Source: CAIMWS01 sp964409245 (GTDB lineage Bacteria; Verrucomicrobiota; Verrucomicrobiia; Limisphaerales; UBA1319). From it: a DNA stretch of 64,000 nucleotides. The stretch is from positions 1 through 64,000 of the forward strand of contig CAYPCQ010000020.1 in assembly GCA_964409245.1 (NCBI GenBank). Direction: 5' to 3'. The position numbers and the translations under genes were made by a program. The notes beneath the pieces are model-generated. The model searched no databases. It saw nothing but the letters and a program-made list of their open reading frames with translations, and was not told where the DNA came from. Below are positions 43,688-54,100 of this stretch, piece by piece; positions within the stretch are counted from its first letter, which is position 1; every line of letters begins with the position of its first letter.

Positions 43688-45193
43688 ATGGCTTACGACA
43701 GCCTCCGTAGTTTCGTCAAGAGCTTGGAATCGGCCGGCCAGCTGCGGCGCATCCCGGCGCCGGTCGCCACGGAATTGGAGATCACCGAAATCGCTGACCG
43801 GGAAATGAAAAAGCCCGGGGGTGGCCAGGCGCTTTTGTTCGAGAAACCGACCATCCACGGGCGGCCTTCCCCTTTTCCGCTGGCCGTCAATCTTTACGGA
43901 TCAAAACAGCGCATGGCCCGGAGCCTGGGAGTGGATTCCATTGCGCAGCTGTCCGCCGAGCTGGCCTCCTTGATGAAGGCCAAACCTCCGGCTTCCTTCC
44001 GGGAGGCCATCCAGCTGCTGGGAACGGCTTTGGATTTGCGGCATGCCCGCCCCAAAGCGGTGCGCAGCGGCCCGTGCAAGGAAGTCATCCACCGTTTCGA
44101 TCCGCCGGCCCCCGCGGCGGGTAACGCGGACGAATGCCCCACCCTGCTGGATTTGCCCATCCAGAAATGCTGGCCGCTGGACGGCGGGCGCTTCATCACT
44201 CTGCCTTGCGTGGTGACTCGCGATCCCGACACCGGCGCGCGGAATGTGGGCATGTACCGCATGCAGGTGTTCGACCGCCAAACCACCGGCATGCACTGGC
44301 AGCTCCAGAAAGTGGGCGCGCGCCACGGGCGCCGTTATTACGAAACCGGCCAGCGCATGCCGGTGGCCGTGTTCCTGGGGGGCGATCCGGCCTACGCCTT
44401 TTGCGCCACCGCCCCGCTGCCAGATGGTTTGGATGAGCTGCTGCTGGCGGGCTACTTGCGCCGGAAATCAGTGGATTTGGTCCGGTGCGAAACCAACGAG
44501 CTGGAAGTCCCGGCGGACGCCGATTTTGTCCTGGAAGGTTACGTGGATCCCACCGAACCGCTGCGCCGTGAAGGGCCCTTTGGCGACCACACCGGTTTTT
44601 ATTCGCTGGCAGACCAATATCCAGCTTTCCACCTGACCTGCATCACCCACCGGCGGGAGGCCATTTACCCCGCCACCATCGTGGGCCGGCCGCCGATGGA
44701 AGACTTTTACCTGGGCACCGCCAGCGTGGAGCTTTTCCTGCCAGTCTTTAAGATGAATTTCCCGGAGATCGTCGATATCGCCCTGCCCGCCGAAGGCGTG
44801 TTCCACAATCTCGTGGCCGTCAGCATCAAGAAAAGTTATCCGCTGCAAGCCTTCAAAATCATGTATGGCCTGTGGGGCATGGGGCAGATGATGTTCACCA
44901 AATACCTGATCATCGTGGACGAGGATGTGAACGTGCACGATACCAGCGAGGTGCTCTTCCGGCTGTGCGCCAATACCGATCCCCAGCGCGATTCCGTATT
45001 CACCCGGGGGCCGGCCGATATTTTGGACCACGCCACCAGCCAGCTGGCCATGGGATCCAAACTGGGCATTGATGCCACCCGCAAATTGGCCGGTGAGGGC
45101 TTCCAGCGCGAATGGCCGCCCATCATCAAAATGGATCCCTCCGTGTCGGCCCGGGTGGATGCCCTCCTGGCCACCTTGAATCAAACCCCTTGA
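43688..45193 (+). CDS. ubiD: UbiD-family decarboxylase
   Basis: A prenylated-FMN-dependent non-oxidative decarboxylase of 501 residues. Family features include LRSFVKSLESAGQLRRIP at the start, ITLPCVVTRDPDTGARNVGMYRMQ split by the metal/prFMN binding region, EGPFGDHTGFYS with the conserved Glu, and ATIVGRPPMEDFYLG. The housekeeping role is decarboxylation of polyprenyl-hydroxybenzoate or the analogous menaquinone intermediate; other family members act on aromatic acids. UbiX, which makes the cofactor, is not in the window. It lies between pyrE and rdgB with 4-base gaps, so it is co-expressed with nucleotide metabolism genes. Confidence 0.92.
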   Translation: MAYDSLRSFVKSLESAGQLRRIPAPVATELEITEIADREMKKPGGGQALLFEKPTIHGRPSPFPLAVNLYGSKQRMARSLGVDSIAQLSAELASLMKAKPPASFREAIQLLGTALDLRHARPKAVRSGPCKEVIHRFDPPAPAAGNADECPTLLDLPIQKCWPLDGGRFITLPCVVTRDPDTGARNVGMYRMQVFDRQTTGMHWQLQKVGARHGRRYYETGQRMPVAVFLGGDPAYAFCATAPLPDGLDELLLAGYLRRKSVDLVRCETNELEVPADADFVLEGYVDPTEPLRREGPFGDHTGFYSLADQYPAFHLTCITHRREAIYPATIVGRPPMEDFYLGTASVELFLPVFKMNFPEIVDIALPAEGVFHNLVAVSIKKSYPLQAFKIMYGLWGMGQMMFTKYLIIVDEDVNVHDTSEVLFRLCANTDPQRDSVFTRGPADILDHATSQLAMGSKLGIDATRKLAGEGFQREWPPIIKMDPSVSARVDALLATLNQTP

Positions 45194-45197
45194 CGCC

Positions 45198-45872
45198 ATG
45201 CCACGCTTAGTAATCGCCACCCGCAATGACCACAAAGTGGCGGAGATCCAGGCCATGCTTGGCGGTGGCTTCGTGTGTGAATCGCTGCGCCAATATCCCG
45301 CCGCCCCGCCAGCGGTCGAAGATGGCGCCACCTTCGCCGATAATGCCCGGAAAAAGGCTGCCTCCCTGGCCGCCTGGCTCAGCGGAAATAACGCCGGAAT
45401 CCCCCCGGTGGACCTGGTGCTCGCCGACGATTCCGGCTTGGAAGTGGACGCGCTGGATGGCGCCCCGGGCGTTCACTCGGCCCGCTTCGCGGCCCTGGAT
45501 GCGCCGGGCAACGCCCCCGACGCGGATAACAACGACAAGCTCTTGCGCCTGCTGGCGGGGGTGCCGCCCGCCCGCCGGACCGCCCGCTTTCGCTGCGTGC
45601 TGGTGGTCCTGCCCATTCCCCGGCGCAAGGCAGTGGATCAGCTCCATGCCGCGGCGGATTTGGAACCCGCGGTTTTTGAGGGGATTTGTGAAGGGATTAT
45701 TTTAGATGCAGCCCGCGGGCAACACGGTTTCGGTTACGATCCTTTGTTTGTGCCAGCGGGCCAGGCACAAACCTTCGCCGAGCTGGGAGATGAATTAAAA
45801 AACCGCATCAGCCATCGCTCCCGCGCTTTGGAGCTGGCGCGAAAAACCCTGGCTAAAGTGCTGCCAGGTTGA
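45198..45872 (+). CDS. rdgB: XTP/dITP diphosphatase (RdgB/HAM1)
   Basis: Hydrolyses deaminated purine nucleotides (ITP, dITP, XTP) to their monophosphates to keep them out of nucleic acids. LVIATRNDHKVAEIQ opens the protein, LADDSGLEVDALDGAPGVHSARF supplies the metal- and base-binding residues, and GFGYDPLFVP plus ISHRSRAL close it. It is 224 residues, a little longer than the usual 200, owing to small insertions after GNNAGIPPV and VLPIPRRKAVDQ. It follows ubiD by 4 bases. Confidence 0.94.
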   Translation: MPRLVIATRNDHKVAEIQAMLGGGFVCESLRQYPAAPPAVEDGATFADNARKKAASLAAWLSGNNAGIPPVDLVLADDSGLEVDALDGAPGVHSARFAALDAPGNAPDADNNDKLLRLLAGVPPARRTARFRCVLVVLPIPRRKAVDQLHAAADLEPAVFEGICEGIILDAARGQHGFGYDPLFVPAGQAQTFAELGDELKNRISHRSRALELARKTLAKVLPG

Positions 45873-45941
45873 AAGGAATTTTGGGGACGGTTTGCATTTG
45901 GAGAAATTTACTGAAGAATTACGATTTGGGGAAAAACCAAC

Positions 45942-47312
45942 ATGAGCCAGCTATTATCCATAAATCCGGCCAGCGGAGAGCTTTTGGCCTCCTATACCGA
46001 ACACAGTGGCGCAGAGATCCGCGAGATTATTGAGTCCAACCATCGGGCATTTCTGGCCTGGCGTGGCTGTGGCTTTGCGGAGCGCTCCCGCCTGATGCTC
46101 CTGGCGGCGCAGGTTTTGCGTGCCCGGCAGGAGGAACACGCCCACTTGATGGCGGTGGAAATGGGCAAACCGATGGCCCAAGGCCGCTCCGAAGTGGAGA
46201 AATGTGCCTGGGCGTGCGAATATTACGCCCGGGAAGCAGCCCAATTCCTGGTTCCGCAAACGGTGGCTACGGATGCCTCCCGGAGCGTCATCTATTTTGA
46301 GCCGCTGGGCAGCGTGCTGGCGGTGATGCCGTGGAATTTCCCGTTCTGGCAGGTGTTCCGCTTTGCCGCCCCCAACTTGATGGCCGGCAACGCCGCCCTG
46401 CTCAAACATTCTTCCAACGTTTCCGGCTGCGCCCTGGCCATCGAAGGCGTGTTCAAGGAAGCCGGCTTTCCCGCGAACATCTTCCGAACCCTCCTGGCCG
46501 GTTCCAAATCCATCCCCGGCATCCTGGAAAATCCGCTGATCCAGGCAGTCACCCTCACGGGCAGCACTCCCGCCGGCCAAGCGGTGGCGGCCCAGGCTGG
46601 GGCGCTGCTGAAAAAATCGGTCCTCGAATTGGGCGGCAGCGATCCCTACGTGATCCTGGAAGACGCCGATCTGGACCTGGCGGTTCCCGCTTGCGTGACA
46701 GCGCGGTTGATCAACGGGGGCCAAAGCTGCATCGCGGCCAAGCGTTTTATCGTGGTGCAATCCGTTTACCGGGAGTTTGAACAACGCTTCACCCAGCAGA
46801 TGGCGGCCAAAGTCATGGGCGATCCGCTGCGGAGCGGCATCGATCTCGGCCCCCTGGCGCGCACCGATTTGCGGGAGGAACTGCACCAGCAAGTCCTGCG
46901 CAGCGTGGATTTGGGCGCGCAGCTCGTGCTGGGGGGGACGCTGCCCGCAGGGCCGGGCGCCTATTATCCGCCCACCGTCCTCGGCCAGGTGGCCAAAGGC
47001 ATGCCCGCCTTTGACGAAGAATTGTTCGGCCCCGTGGCTGCGCTCATTCCTGCCGCGGATGAAAAGGATGCCATCCGGCTGGCCAATGATTCCCCTTTCG
47101 GCCTCGGCGCCGCCGTGTTCACCCGCGACCTGGCCCGGGGCGAAAGGATCGCCGCCCACGAGCTGGACGCCGGCTCCTGTTTCGTGAATGCCTTCGTCCG
47201 CTCCGACCCGCGGCTGCCCTTTGGCGGCATCAAACAATCCGGTTTCGGCCGGGAATTGTCGGTGTTCGGCATCCGCGAATTTGTGAATATCAAGACCGTC
47301 TATGTCCGTTGA
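45942..47312 (+). CDS. NAD(P)-dependent aldehyde dehydrogenase, succinate-semialdehyde type
   Basis: A cytoplasmic ALDH of 456 residues. The catalytic cysteine is Cys263 in NGGQSCIAAKR and the general-base glutamate is in LELGGSDP; VMPWNFPFWQ and GSTPAGQAV are coenzyme-binding motifs. The short length and AAKR after the cysteine fit the YneI/Sad or GabD-like succinate-semialdehyde group. It would oxidise succinic semialdehyde or a related aldehyde to the acid. It follows rdgB by 69 bases with its own GGGGAAA-type ribosome binding site, and the pseudouridine synthase starts 6 bases after it. Confidence 0.88.
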   Translation: MSQLLSINPASGELLASYTEHSGAEIREIIESNHRAFLAWRGCGFAERSRLMLLAAQVLRARQEEHAHLMAVEMGKPMAQGRSEVEKCAWACEYYAREAAQFLVPQTVATDASRSVIYFEPLGSVLAVMPWNFPFWQVFRFAAPNLMAGNAALLKHSSNVSGCALAIEGVFKEAGFPANIFRTLLAGSKSIPGILENPLIQAVTLTGSTPAGQAVAAQAGALLKKSVLELGGSDPYVILEDADLDLAVPACVTARLINGGQSCIAAKRFIVVQSVYREFEQRFTQQMAAKVMGDPLRSGIDLGPLARTDLREELHQQVLRSVDLGAQLVLGGTLPAGPGAYYPPTVLGQVAKGMPAFDEELFGPVAALIPAADEKDAIRLANDSPFGLGAAVFTRDLARGERIAAHELDAGSCFVNAFVRSDPRLPFGGIKQSGFGRELSVFGIREFVNIKTVYVR

Positions 47313-47318
47313 CGCCCT

Positions 47319-48092
47319 ATGGCCAAGCCCCGTGAAATTGAATTAAGCCCGGAAACCGTGATCCCCATCCTGTATGAGGACCGCGCCATCCTGGCCATCG
47401 ACAAGCCCAGCGGCTGGATGCTGGCGCCCGATTCCTGGGACCAGACCGCCCGCAACCTGCAGCTGGCGCTGGTTTCCAGCCTGAACTCCGGGGCTTTCTG
47501 GTCCCGGTCCCGGAATTTGAAATATATCCGGTTCATCCACCGCCTGGATTCGGAAACCAGCGGCGTCCTGCTGCTGGCCAAAAACGCCGGGGTATTGCCT
47601 GTGTATAGCCGTTTGTTTGAATCGCGCCAGGTGGAAAAAACCTATCTCGCCGTGGTGAAGGGCATCCCGGGCCAGGCCCAATGGACCTGCACCGCCACCC
47701 TCGCCCCGGATCCGCACCAAGCCGGACGGATGCTCGCCAACATCCCCGATGGCAAACCGTGCGAAACCCGGTTTGAGGTGATCAAAACCGGGCCTGGTTG
47801 CGCCCTCGTCCGGGCCCGGCCGCTCACCGGCCGCACCCACCAATTGCGGGTGCACCTGGCCTGGTCCGGGCACCCCATCATCAACGACTCCCTCTACGGC
47901 TCCCTCTCCCCCATGTTCGCCCAAGCCCCCGCCGCCCTGCGCGCCATTTCCCTGGCCTACCAGGATCCGTTCCAAAAACGCCCCATCCGCATCTCGGCTC
48001 CCAACGAAGAATTCCTGGCCCGCTATGGCTTCGCCGAACCACCCAAGGCCAAAAGGGGATTAGAAAAAGGAAATCCCGGCTCCGAGGATTAA
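47319..48092 (+). CDS. RluA-family pseudouridine synthase
   Basis: Isomerises uridine to pseudouridine in rRNA or tRNA. The catalytic motif IHRLDSETSGVLLLAK carries the essential Asp; ILYEDRAILAIDKPSGW and GRTHQLRVHLAWSGHPIINDSLYG are the other family blocks. The protein is 257 residues with no N-terminal S4 domain, like RluA or TruC rather than RluC/RluD. The target site cannot be told from the sequence. It starts 6 bases after the aldehyde dehydrogenase and ends 11 bases from the convergent GH-GT2 gene. Confidence 0.92.
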   Translation: MAKPREIELSPETVIPILYEDRAILAIDKPSGWMLAPDSWDQTARNLQLALVSSLNSGAFWSRSRNLKYIRFIHRLDSETSGVLLLAKNAGVLPVYSRLFESRQVEKTYLAVVKGIPGQAQWTCTATLAPDPHQAGRMLANIPDGKPCETRFEVIKTGPGCALVRARPLTGRTHQLRVHLAWSGHPIINDSLYGSLSPMFAQAPAALRAISLAYQDPFQKRPIRISAPNEEFLARYGFAEPPKAKRGLEKGNPGSED

Positions 48093-48103
48093 TCCTGCAG
48101 GTT

Positions 48104-50725
48104 TTATCCTGAAGAAGCACCGGTAGGGGTTTTGGGGCGGCTGCGGAGGATGCGCAAGGGATTCCACCACCGGAGATTGACGGGCTTTTGTGGGCACCCG
48201 CCGGCCTCGGATTGGGGGGACAATTTCACCATGCTCATGCGTTTGGCGACCTCATCCATGCAGGCCGCCACAATCCGTTTCAAGCTGCGGTTTTGCTGGT
48301 GGAACCAGCCAGCCAATCCCACCAGCGAGAGCAGCAGGCTGCAGTGCCACCAGGCCGGCTTGCCCCACAGGGAAATGAACAATGACAACGCGGCCAGGGT
48401 GCCGAAAAAGCAAAGTTTGGCGGTGAAAGTCCAACAGGAACGCAACCGGCAACGGAGCAGCCATCGGTGGCTGGCGTGGGCCTCAGCGACCGTCAGCACC
48501 TGGAGCCGTGACCACCGGTTGCCAAGCACCTCCAGGTCAAAACCCTGCCAGCCTGAATCGGTTTTGACCGGCCAGTCCATGGCCGCCAGCCTCTCCAGGA
48601 CACATTGGATGAAGCCATACCGGTCCAATTTGGATTCGGCCCAATAACTGGCCTCATCCAGCACGGTTCGCTGGCGCTTGAGGCTTAGAGAACCCAGGGA
48701 TTCCTGCTCGCTGAGGGTTTTGGGCCGTTGGGTGAAACGGCCGTGATACCGCGCCCAACCGCGCACCAGCGGCTGCAGATAAAAGAGGCAGGCAATCAGG
48801 GGCCGTGACCAGGCACGGGTCTTCCGGATGGGCAAGTGCGCTTGCCAGGCGGCGGCAATGGATACTCCCAGCGGCGCGAGCAGGGCGAGCAGGGCCAGCG
48901 GCAACAATGGTTTAAAAATGACCGCCAGGATGCAAAGTGGCAGGGCAATCAATGACTGGTATTCCAGGCTGGTGAAAAAGAAGGCCACCGAATCAGGCTG
49001 GGAGGCATAGAGGCTTTGGAAAAAACCGCTGCCGAACAAGCCATGGTATATTTGGGGCGGCCGGAAAAACAAGCCGATGGGGGCGCCGGAATAAATCCGG
49101 CCCCGCCATACCGCCCCCCCCAACCCGCTGAAATGGTCCGGATGCTTCCTCACCAGGACGGCCTCCGCTTCGCCGTATCCCCGCTGCTGCTTCAGATAAT
49201 CGCGCAGGCGGGAGCGGCGGTAATGCCAGACCAGCGCCGCCGGGGCGAAACCGATCGGGAAACCCTGATGCTGGATGCGCCAGCAAATATCCACATCGTC
49301 CCCCGCCTTGCGGAATACGGGATCAAAAAGCCCCACCTCCTCCAGCGCCCATTTGAAAAAGGCCATGTTGCATCCCGGGATATGTTCGGCCAGGCGATCC
49401 GTCAGCATGACATGCTTGGGGCCGCCCGGCGAAGCCATCACTGCCGCCGCCAGGCAGGAATCATCGGTCGGCAGCAGGTTGGGGCCGCCAATTCCAATGA
49501 AGCCCTCTTTCAGCATCTGCTGCACCAGGTGATGCAGCCAGTCCTCATCGACCCGGCAATCCGCGTCGGTGAAAGCCACGATTTCCCCCCGCGCCGCCAC
49601 AATGCCGGTATTGCGGGCGGCGGACAAACCCAGGTTCACTTCATGCTTGAGGTATCGGACTTGGGGAAACCGCCGGGCAATTTGCGTGGTGTGATCAGCG
49701 GACCCGTCATCGACGAGGATGATCTCATAATCCGGGTAACGCAATTTGCAGAGGGACTCCAGGCAGGCTGGCAAGGTGGATTCCGCGTTATAGCTGGCCA
49801 CCACCACGGTGACTTTCGGCGCCGAGGGCAGCGGGAAATAGGGCGCCTCTGCAAAAGCCGTTCGCACCCGTTCCAGCGCCGGTTTGGGTTCCCGGAACCG
49901 GTTGGTGAGCCCGAATCCCCAGTCCTCGATCTCACACCCATCCTTGAACCACTCGTCCGTGAAACTGTAAACAACGATTCCCGCCAAGCCGTTCCGGAAG
50001 CCGGCCTCAATCTGCCAGGATAAAATCGATGCCTGTGACCGCTCGCCTTCACGGATGGAATCGATGCCGGTTTCACCCAAAACCAGCGGCTTATCCTCGG
50101 AGATCATCTGGAGGCGGGCCAGGTAATTTTCAAACGGCTTGGGATGATGCAGGTAAACGTTGAAACAATGGAAATCGATGCCTCGCGGCTGTAAAAACTC
50201 GGTGGGTGGATAATTGCCAAAAGTGCAGAGGCACTCGGGGCAGATCCTTTTAATCAACCCAACCAATTCATCCAAAAAACGGGCTACCGCGCCAGGCCCG
50301 CTCCAGCGCACGATGTCGGGCGGCAATTCGTTGGCCACACTAAGCCCCAATACCGCCGGGTGGCTGGCGCATGATTCAGCGGCCCGCGTGATTATTTCCC
50401 GGATCTCCTGCCGGGATCGCTCAACATCCAGAAAACATACCTGCTTGGTCCAGGGAACATCGATGAGCAACTTTAAATCGTGATCCTGTGCCAGACCCAG
50501 CAACCAGCCTGGCGGCACATCGTAAAGGCGCAACAAGTTGGCTCCGGTGGACTTGATGATTTCAAAATCTTTCTGGGTTCGCCCAGGCCCGGCAAAAGGA
50601 AAACCTTCAGAATTGGGGGAAAATGGGCCATAGGTTAGACCCTTGGCATGAAAGCGCTCGGAACCCCGGCGGAAAAACTTTCCGTCGGTGGTTATGCGGC
50701 CTTCATTCCCAACCTGGTTGTCCAT
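48104..50725 (-). CDS. Clan GH-A glycosidase domain fused to a membrane GT2 glycosyltransferase
   Basis: An 873-residue fusion. Residues of about 5-290 form a TIM-barrel glycosidase of clan GH-A: VANELP gives acid/base Glu133 after Asn132, and LVLGETGID gives nucleophile Glu218. Residues of about 303-540 are a GT2 domain: VTVVVASYNAESTLPACLES, LVDDGSADHT (Asp339/340), FTDADC (Asp387/389) and, later, GDDVDICWR. Several hydrophobic helices follow (about 585-640 and 760-800), so the enzyme is anchored in the membrane with no signal peptide. This suggests a beta-glucan-type synthase with built-in editing or transglycosylation, though the active-site side relative to the membrane is unclear. ATG 50725 has no spaced Shine-Dalgarno. 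Confidence 0.82.
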   Translation of the reverse strand: MDNQVGNEGRITTDGKFFRRGSERFHAKGLTYGPFSPNSEGFPFAGPGRTQKDFEIIKSTGANLLRLYDVPPGWLLGLAQDHDLKLLIDVPWTKQVCFLDVERSRQEIREIITRAAESCASHPAVLGLSVANELPPDIVRWSGPGAVARFLDELVGLIKRICPECLCTFGNYPPTEFLQPRGIDFHCFNVYLHHPKPFENYLARLQMISEDKPLVLGETGIDSIREGERSQASILSWQIEAGFRNGLAGIVVYSFTDEWFKDGCEIEDWGFGLTNRFREPKPALERVRTAFAEAPYFPLPSAPKVTVVVASYNAESTLPACLESLCKLRYPDYEIILVDDGSADHTTQIARRFPQVRYLKHEVNLGLSAARNTGIVAARGEIVAFTDADCRVDEDWLHHLVQQMLKEGFIGIGGPNLLPTDDSCLAAAVMASPGGPKHVMLTDRLAEHIPGCNMAFFKWALEEVGLFDPVFRKAGDDVDICWRIQHQGFPIGFAPAALVWHYRRSRLRDYLKQQRGYGEAEAVLVRKHPDHFSGLGGAVWRGRIYSGAPIGLFFRPPQIYHGLFGSGFFQSLYASQPDSVAFFFTSLEYQSLIALPLCILAVIFKPLLPLALLALLAPLGVSIAAAWQAHLPIRKTRAWSRPLIACLFYLQPLVRGWARYHGRFTQRPKTLSEQESLGSLSLKRQRTVLDEASYWAESKLDRYGFIQCVLERLAAMDWPVKTDSGWQGFDLEVLGNRWSRLQVLTVAEAHASHRWLLRCRLRSCWTFTAKLCFFGTLAALSLFISLWGKPAWWHCSLLLSLVGLAGWFHQQNRSLKRIVAACMDEVAKRMSMVKLSPQSEAGGCPQKPVNLRWWNPLRILRSRPKTPTGASSG

Positions 50726-51103
50726 TCCTGCTTAGACGACAGCGAACCTGCTCATCATCAGTACTTTTAACTACTGGCGCCAATAAACCAATGCAATTCC
50801 GCAGGGCGGCCAAACGGATTCTATCCTGACCAATTTGGGCGGTGTTTGCCAATTCCGAATCAGGATTTGGCGCCGCGTTTGGGCCATTGTGGACCGCCTC
50901 CGAGATTCCACACCTGCCGGCTATGGCTTTGAACTTGCAGCTTGAGGCATTCATCACAGCCTGAGTTGCCGCGCTGGCCTGGAATAGTTACCCGCGGACC
51001 CGCTTTTCAAACTTGATTCCCGGCGTATTCAGTCTGCCAACAAATGGGGGGGTGCGGCGGAATTTGTGGTTGTTTTCCGGGCCGAACCAGGCATCCTGAT
51101 TGC
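50726..51103. other. Divergent promoter region between the GH-GT2 and GH38-type genes
   Basis: 378 bases without a gene. ATCCTGA (50823-50829) and TCAGGAT (50860-50866) form an inverted repeat, with a nested CCAATT/CCAATT direct repeat between the arms. This could be an operator or chance. No consensus promoter is evident on either strand. Confidence 0.4.
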
Positions 51104-54100
51104 ATGATCCGAAACGTATTTCACGCATGCAAAATTGGGCGGTTAACCGCCATGGGAATCGCCTTGTTGTCCGCTGCCATTCTATCCAATCCGGTTTTCG
51201 GGGCCAACTCGGAAACCATTTCGCTCCGGGACAATGGCTCCATCCCGGCTTGGATGGTGGCTGGCCCGTTTGCCAGTGACACAAATCACTCCGGTTTGCG
51301 GCAGGATTTCCTATCCGCCAGGGGTGGAGAAGCTACTGCGGTGGGCGAAGAAGGCCAGGCCAGGGAATCGGAAAATAGTCCGCTTAACTGGAAGCTTGCC
51401 TTCAGCGACGGCGATGGAATGATGAATTTCCACGAGGCATTAGCCATTTCCCGTTATGCGCCCAGGACGGCCTACGCCTTTTGCCAGCTTCAAAGCGCGG
51501 AGGAAAAGAAGGTTGTGTTTGCCATCCGTCACAATGAAGGCTGCCGGTTGTGGCTCAATGGTGTTCTGATCGTGGACCGCCCGGACCGGGGCGGGCCGGA
51601 TCCGGTGACCAGGAATTATCCGGCGACTTTAAAAGCCGGCGTCAACCGTTTGCTGTGCAAGGTGGAGCAGGTGGCGGGAGATTGGGGATTCCACCTGGCG
51701 GTGCAGGATGACCAGAACAAGGCGGCGCCAGGCGTATCGGCCTCCTTGAACACTGCTTTGGGGGTGAAAGGCCGGATCGTTGCCATCACCTATGAAACCC
51801 TGCCTTTGGTAAAGAAAACCAGCCAGGGCGACCGTTGGTTGCTGCAAGCCACCGTGCAGTCGGGCGGCCTGAAAGGGGTTTTCATGGAGGCCCGCTGCCC
51901 GGGTTGGAAGGACAAACCTTTCAACAAGGTTGGAGATCTTCCCATGGGCATCCACAAGGTGGAATTGGAAATCCCCCCCGTGAACGCGGGAGATGCGGTC
52001 CAGATCGAAACCCAGTCTTCCGGCATGGCCCTCGTGTCCCCCCAGACAAAAATATCTCCACCGCGGCAGTGGACCATTTACCTCGTGCAGCACACCCACA
52101 CCGATATCGGTTACACGCGGCCGCAAACGGAAATCCTGCCCGAGCATTTGCGCTATATTGATTACGCTCTGGATTATTGCGATTTGACCGATAATTACCC
52201 TGACGATGCCCGCTTTCGCTGGACATGCGAAACCTCCTGGGCGCCTCGGGAATACCTGAAACGCCGTCCGGCGGCCCAGGTGGCGCGCCTGAAGAAACGG
52301 GTGCAGGAGGGCCGCATCGAAATCGCCGGCATGTTGCTGAACATGGCGGAAACCGCCACCGAAAGCTCCCTGGCGGCTTCCTTCCAATCCCTGCGCGAGG
52401 TGAAACAGGAATTGGGCGCTTCAATCGTCACGGCCATGCAAAACGACGTCAATGGCGCCGGGTGGTGCCTGGTGGATTATTTCAGCGACTTGGGAATCCG
52501 CTACCTGACCATGGGCATCAACAAAACCCGCTCCCTCCTGCCGTTTGACCGGCCCACCACGTTCTGGTGGGAATCCCCCTCCGGGAAACGCGTGCTGGCT
52601 TACCGGTCGGATCACTACATGACCGCCAATTTCTGGCAGATCAACCAGGGGACGCTGGATAAATTCCGCCCCGGCGTGGTGGGCTACCTGCGCTCTTTGG
52701 CCGGGCGGGAATATCCTTTCCCCAGAGTGGCGGTGCAATATTCGGGTTATTTCACCGATAATTCCCCCCCTTCCACAGTGGGCAGCGACGTGGTGAAACA
52801 ATGGAATGATACCTATGCCTGGCCGCGCCTGCGGCAGGCCACCGCCCATGAATTCCTGGAGTATGTGGCCCGGGAAGAAGCCCAAAAACTCCCGATTTAC
52901 CGCGCCGCCTGGCCGGACTGGTGGACGGATGGTTTCGGCTCCGCCGCCCGCGAAACCGCCGCCAGCCGGGACACCCATGTGGCTACCCAGATCAGTTCCG
53001 GCCTGCTGGCCATGTCCGCCCTGCTGGGCGCCCCAGTAACTCCCCAGGCCATCCGGCGGATCAACGAGATCCAGGATGATTTGATGTTTTACGACGAACA
53101 CACCTACGGCGCGGCGGAAAGCGTGGACGATCCGCTGGCGGAAAACACCCAGGTGCAGTGGGGTGAAAAAGGCTCTTATGCCTGGAACGCTGTAAAAAAC
53201 TCCAACCTGCTGCGGGAGGAAGCTTTCGGTTTGGTCCAGGATTTTGTGCCTCGCTCGACGGTGCCCGTCATCGCGGTTTTCAACACCCTGAACTGGGAGC
53301 GTTCCGGGTTGGTTCGGATTTTCATCGACCACGAAATCCTGCCCGCGGACAAGGCCTTTGAAATAATCGACGCGGACAGTGGCAAGCCGGTGCCCGCCCA
53401 ACCGTTGACCAGCCGCGCCGAGGGTGGTTATTGGGCTATTTGGTGCCCGTCCGTTCCACCGATGGGATGCAAGACCTTCCAGGTGCGGCTGAAAAACGAA
53501 AAACGCGCTCCCATTCCGGCCATGGAAGCCACCACCCGGATCCTGGAAAACGGATATTATCGGCTGGCTATCGACCCCGATAAAGCGGCCATCAAGAGCT
53601 TGGTGGACAAGGAAACCGGGCGGGACTTGGTGGATTCGGCTGCACCCTGGCAACTGGGCCAATGCCTCTATGAGACCCTGCCTACCCGCGAGTTCAACCG
53701 GGAGGCATTTAAGCGCGCGCCGGTCCGGCAGGTAAAAGTACAGGCTGGCGCCCAGGGGGCCATCTGGAAAAGCCTGAACTTTACGGGCGAGCTGGATGGC
53801 TGTGCTGATAAGAATGGATTCAAAATGGAGATCCGCCTTTATGAAACTGAAAAGCGGATCGAATTGAATTTCAGTTTGCGCAAAAAGCCTGTTACCACGC
53901 CCGAGGCGGTGTATGTGGCATTCCCCTTCCAGGGTTCGCAAAGCCAGCTGGTTTACGAGGGGCAAGGTGGTTTGGTGGTCCCCGGCGCCGGGCAAATCCC
54001 GGGCTCGGCCACCGATTGGCAAACGGTGCAAAATTTCCTGGCCGTCCGGCAGGCGGGCAGCCAGGTGATCCTGGTGTGCAACGAAGTCCCCCTGGTGCAA

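Noticed and set aside
52421..54100. A long minus-strand open frame (559 codons) inside the GH38-type gene
   Set aside because: It is antisense to conserved catalytic sequence and has no start signal or recognisable domain.
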